The notes below the pieces were generated by a model. That model ran no database searches, was not told the origin of the DNA, and saw nothing but the letters and a program-made list of their open reading frames with translations. Below, piece by piece: positions 63,548 through 64,000 of a stretch of DNA of 64,000 nucleotides. A program made the position numbers and the translations under genes. Source of the DNA: Atopsyche davidsoni (taxonomy: Eukaryota > Arthropoda > Insecta > Trichoptera > Hydrobiosidae); contig JAILWY010000001.1 of assembly GCA_022113835.1 (NCBI GenBank), positions 496,001-560,000 on the forward strand, in the 5' to 3' direction. The first letter of the stretch is position 1. The number at the start of each line of letters is the position of its first letter.

Positions 63548-64000
63548 GTAAGGAGCTATACATTAACTATTAGGTGACGAGATGAACCAAATGAAAAATA
63601 ATCATAAAGGTGATAATGTTTAACTGAAGTTTATTGCAGGCTTTGATAATAAAATATCCAGATTTAAAGTGGGATTAATAAGTCAAGATGAAAGGTACAG
63701 GCATTAATGATGTAGTGAATTTTTTAACTGATCCTTGGAAATCTATAAATTTGATATGTTTTTATTGTTATGTGGAAGAATTTGAATCGGTCACATTTAA
63801 ACAACACTGAGCCATTCCAAAATATCTCTAGAAATAGACTAATTTTGATGGTAAACAATCGCGCGCCCACAACACAGGCATATTCTCATTTTTAAAGTTC
63901 ATAATTAATAGCACATAAGAATAATCATTTTACAAATGTAATTTTAAAAAAAGAAAGTGTTTTATGTAACTCAATTTCTGTCAAAAGACATTTCTTCGAG
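63548..64000 (+). other. Lipase D intron 3 (incomplete)
   Basis: AT-rich. I see no GHSLG-encoding exon before the window ends, so exon 4 lies further right. Confidence 0.6.

Overview
The window is nuclear DNA of an animal, almost certainly an insect. The evidence is split genes with GT-AG introns, GC-rich exons in strongly AT-rich surroundings, a mariner (DD34D) transposon, many foldback and MITE-type elements, and a tandem cluster of insect-type secreted lipases. Lepidoptera is my best guess from the overall style, including a TTAA-flanked piggyBac-like MITE, but nothing in the sequence proves the order.

Left two thirds (about 6.5-44.4 kb, + strand): one very large gene encodes a Roundabout (Robo) axon-guidance receptor. 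I could assemble 11 coding exons with every splice phase consistent, giving 1286 codons including the stop. The order is signal peptide, five Ig domains, three FN3 domains, one membrane segment, and a cytoplasmic tail with CC0-like and CC1-like tyrosine motifs but no CC2 or CC3 proline-rich motif. That makes it a Robo2/Robo3-type receptor. Intron 1 (23.3 kb) and intron 2 (8.3 kb) hold most of the repeats: (TA)n arrays, G- or C-rich tracts, perfect palindromes, a mariner-type MITE, a piggyBac-like MITE, a 46-bp minisatellite, and several copies of a long-terminal-inverted-repeat family. One copy of that family lies about 80 bp upstream of exon 2.

Right third (about 46.3-64 kb): a cluster of four paralogous secreted lipase-family genes, each with five exons or the first part of that structure, and matching splice phases. 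Lipase A is on the minus strand and keeps Ser, Asp and His. Its first intron holds a 1282-bp mariner with a broken transposase. Lipases B, C and D run head to tail on the plus strand; D is cut by the window end after exon 3. B and C keep the nucleophile Ser and the His but have lost the family's acidic residue, and D has lost the His of the HG oxyanion motif, so this arm may be drifting toward non-enzymatic (yolk-protein-like or binding) roles. B, C and D share a 37-bp upstream block with a forkhead-like core 120-140 bp before the start codon, which suggests co-regulation.

The rest is AT-rich intergenic or intronic sequence with scattered short GC-richer islands. I found no tRNA, rRNA or CRISPR features.
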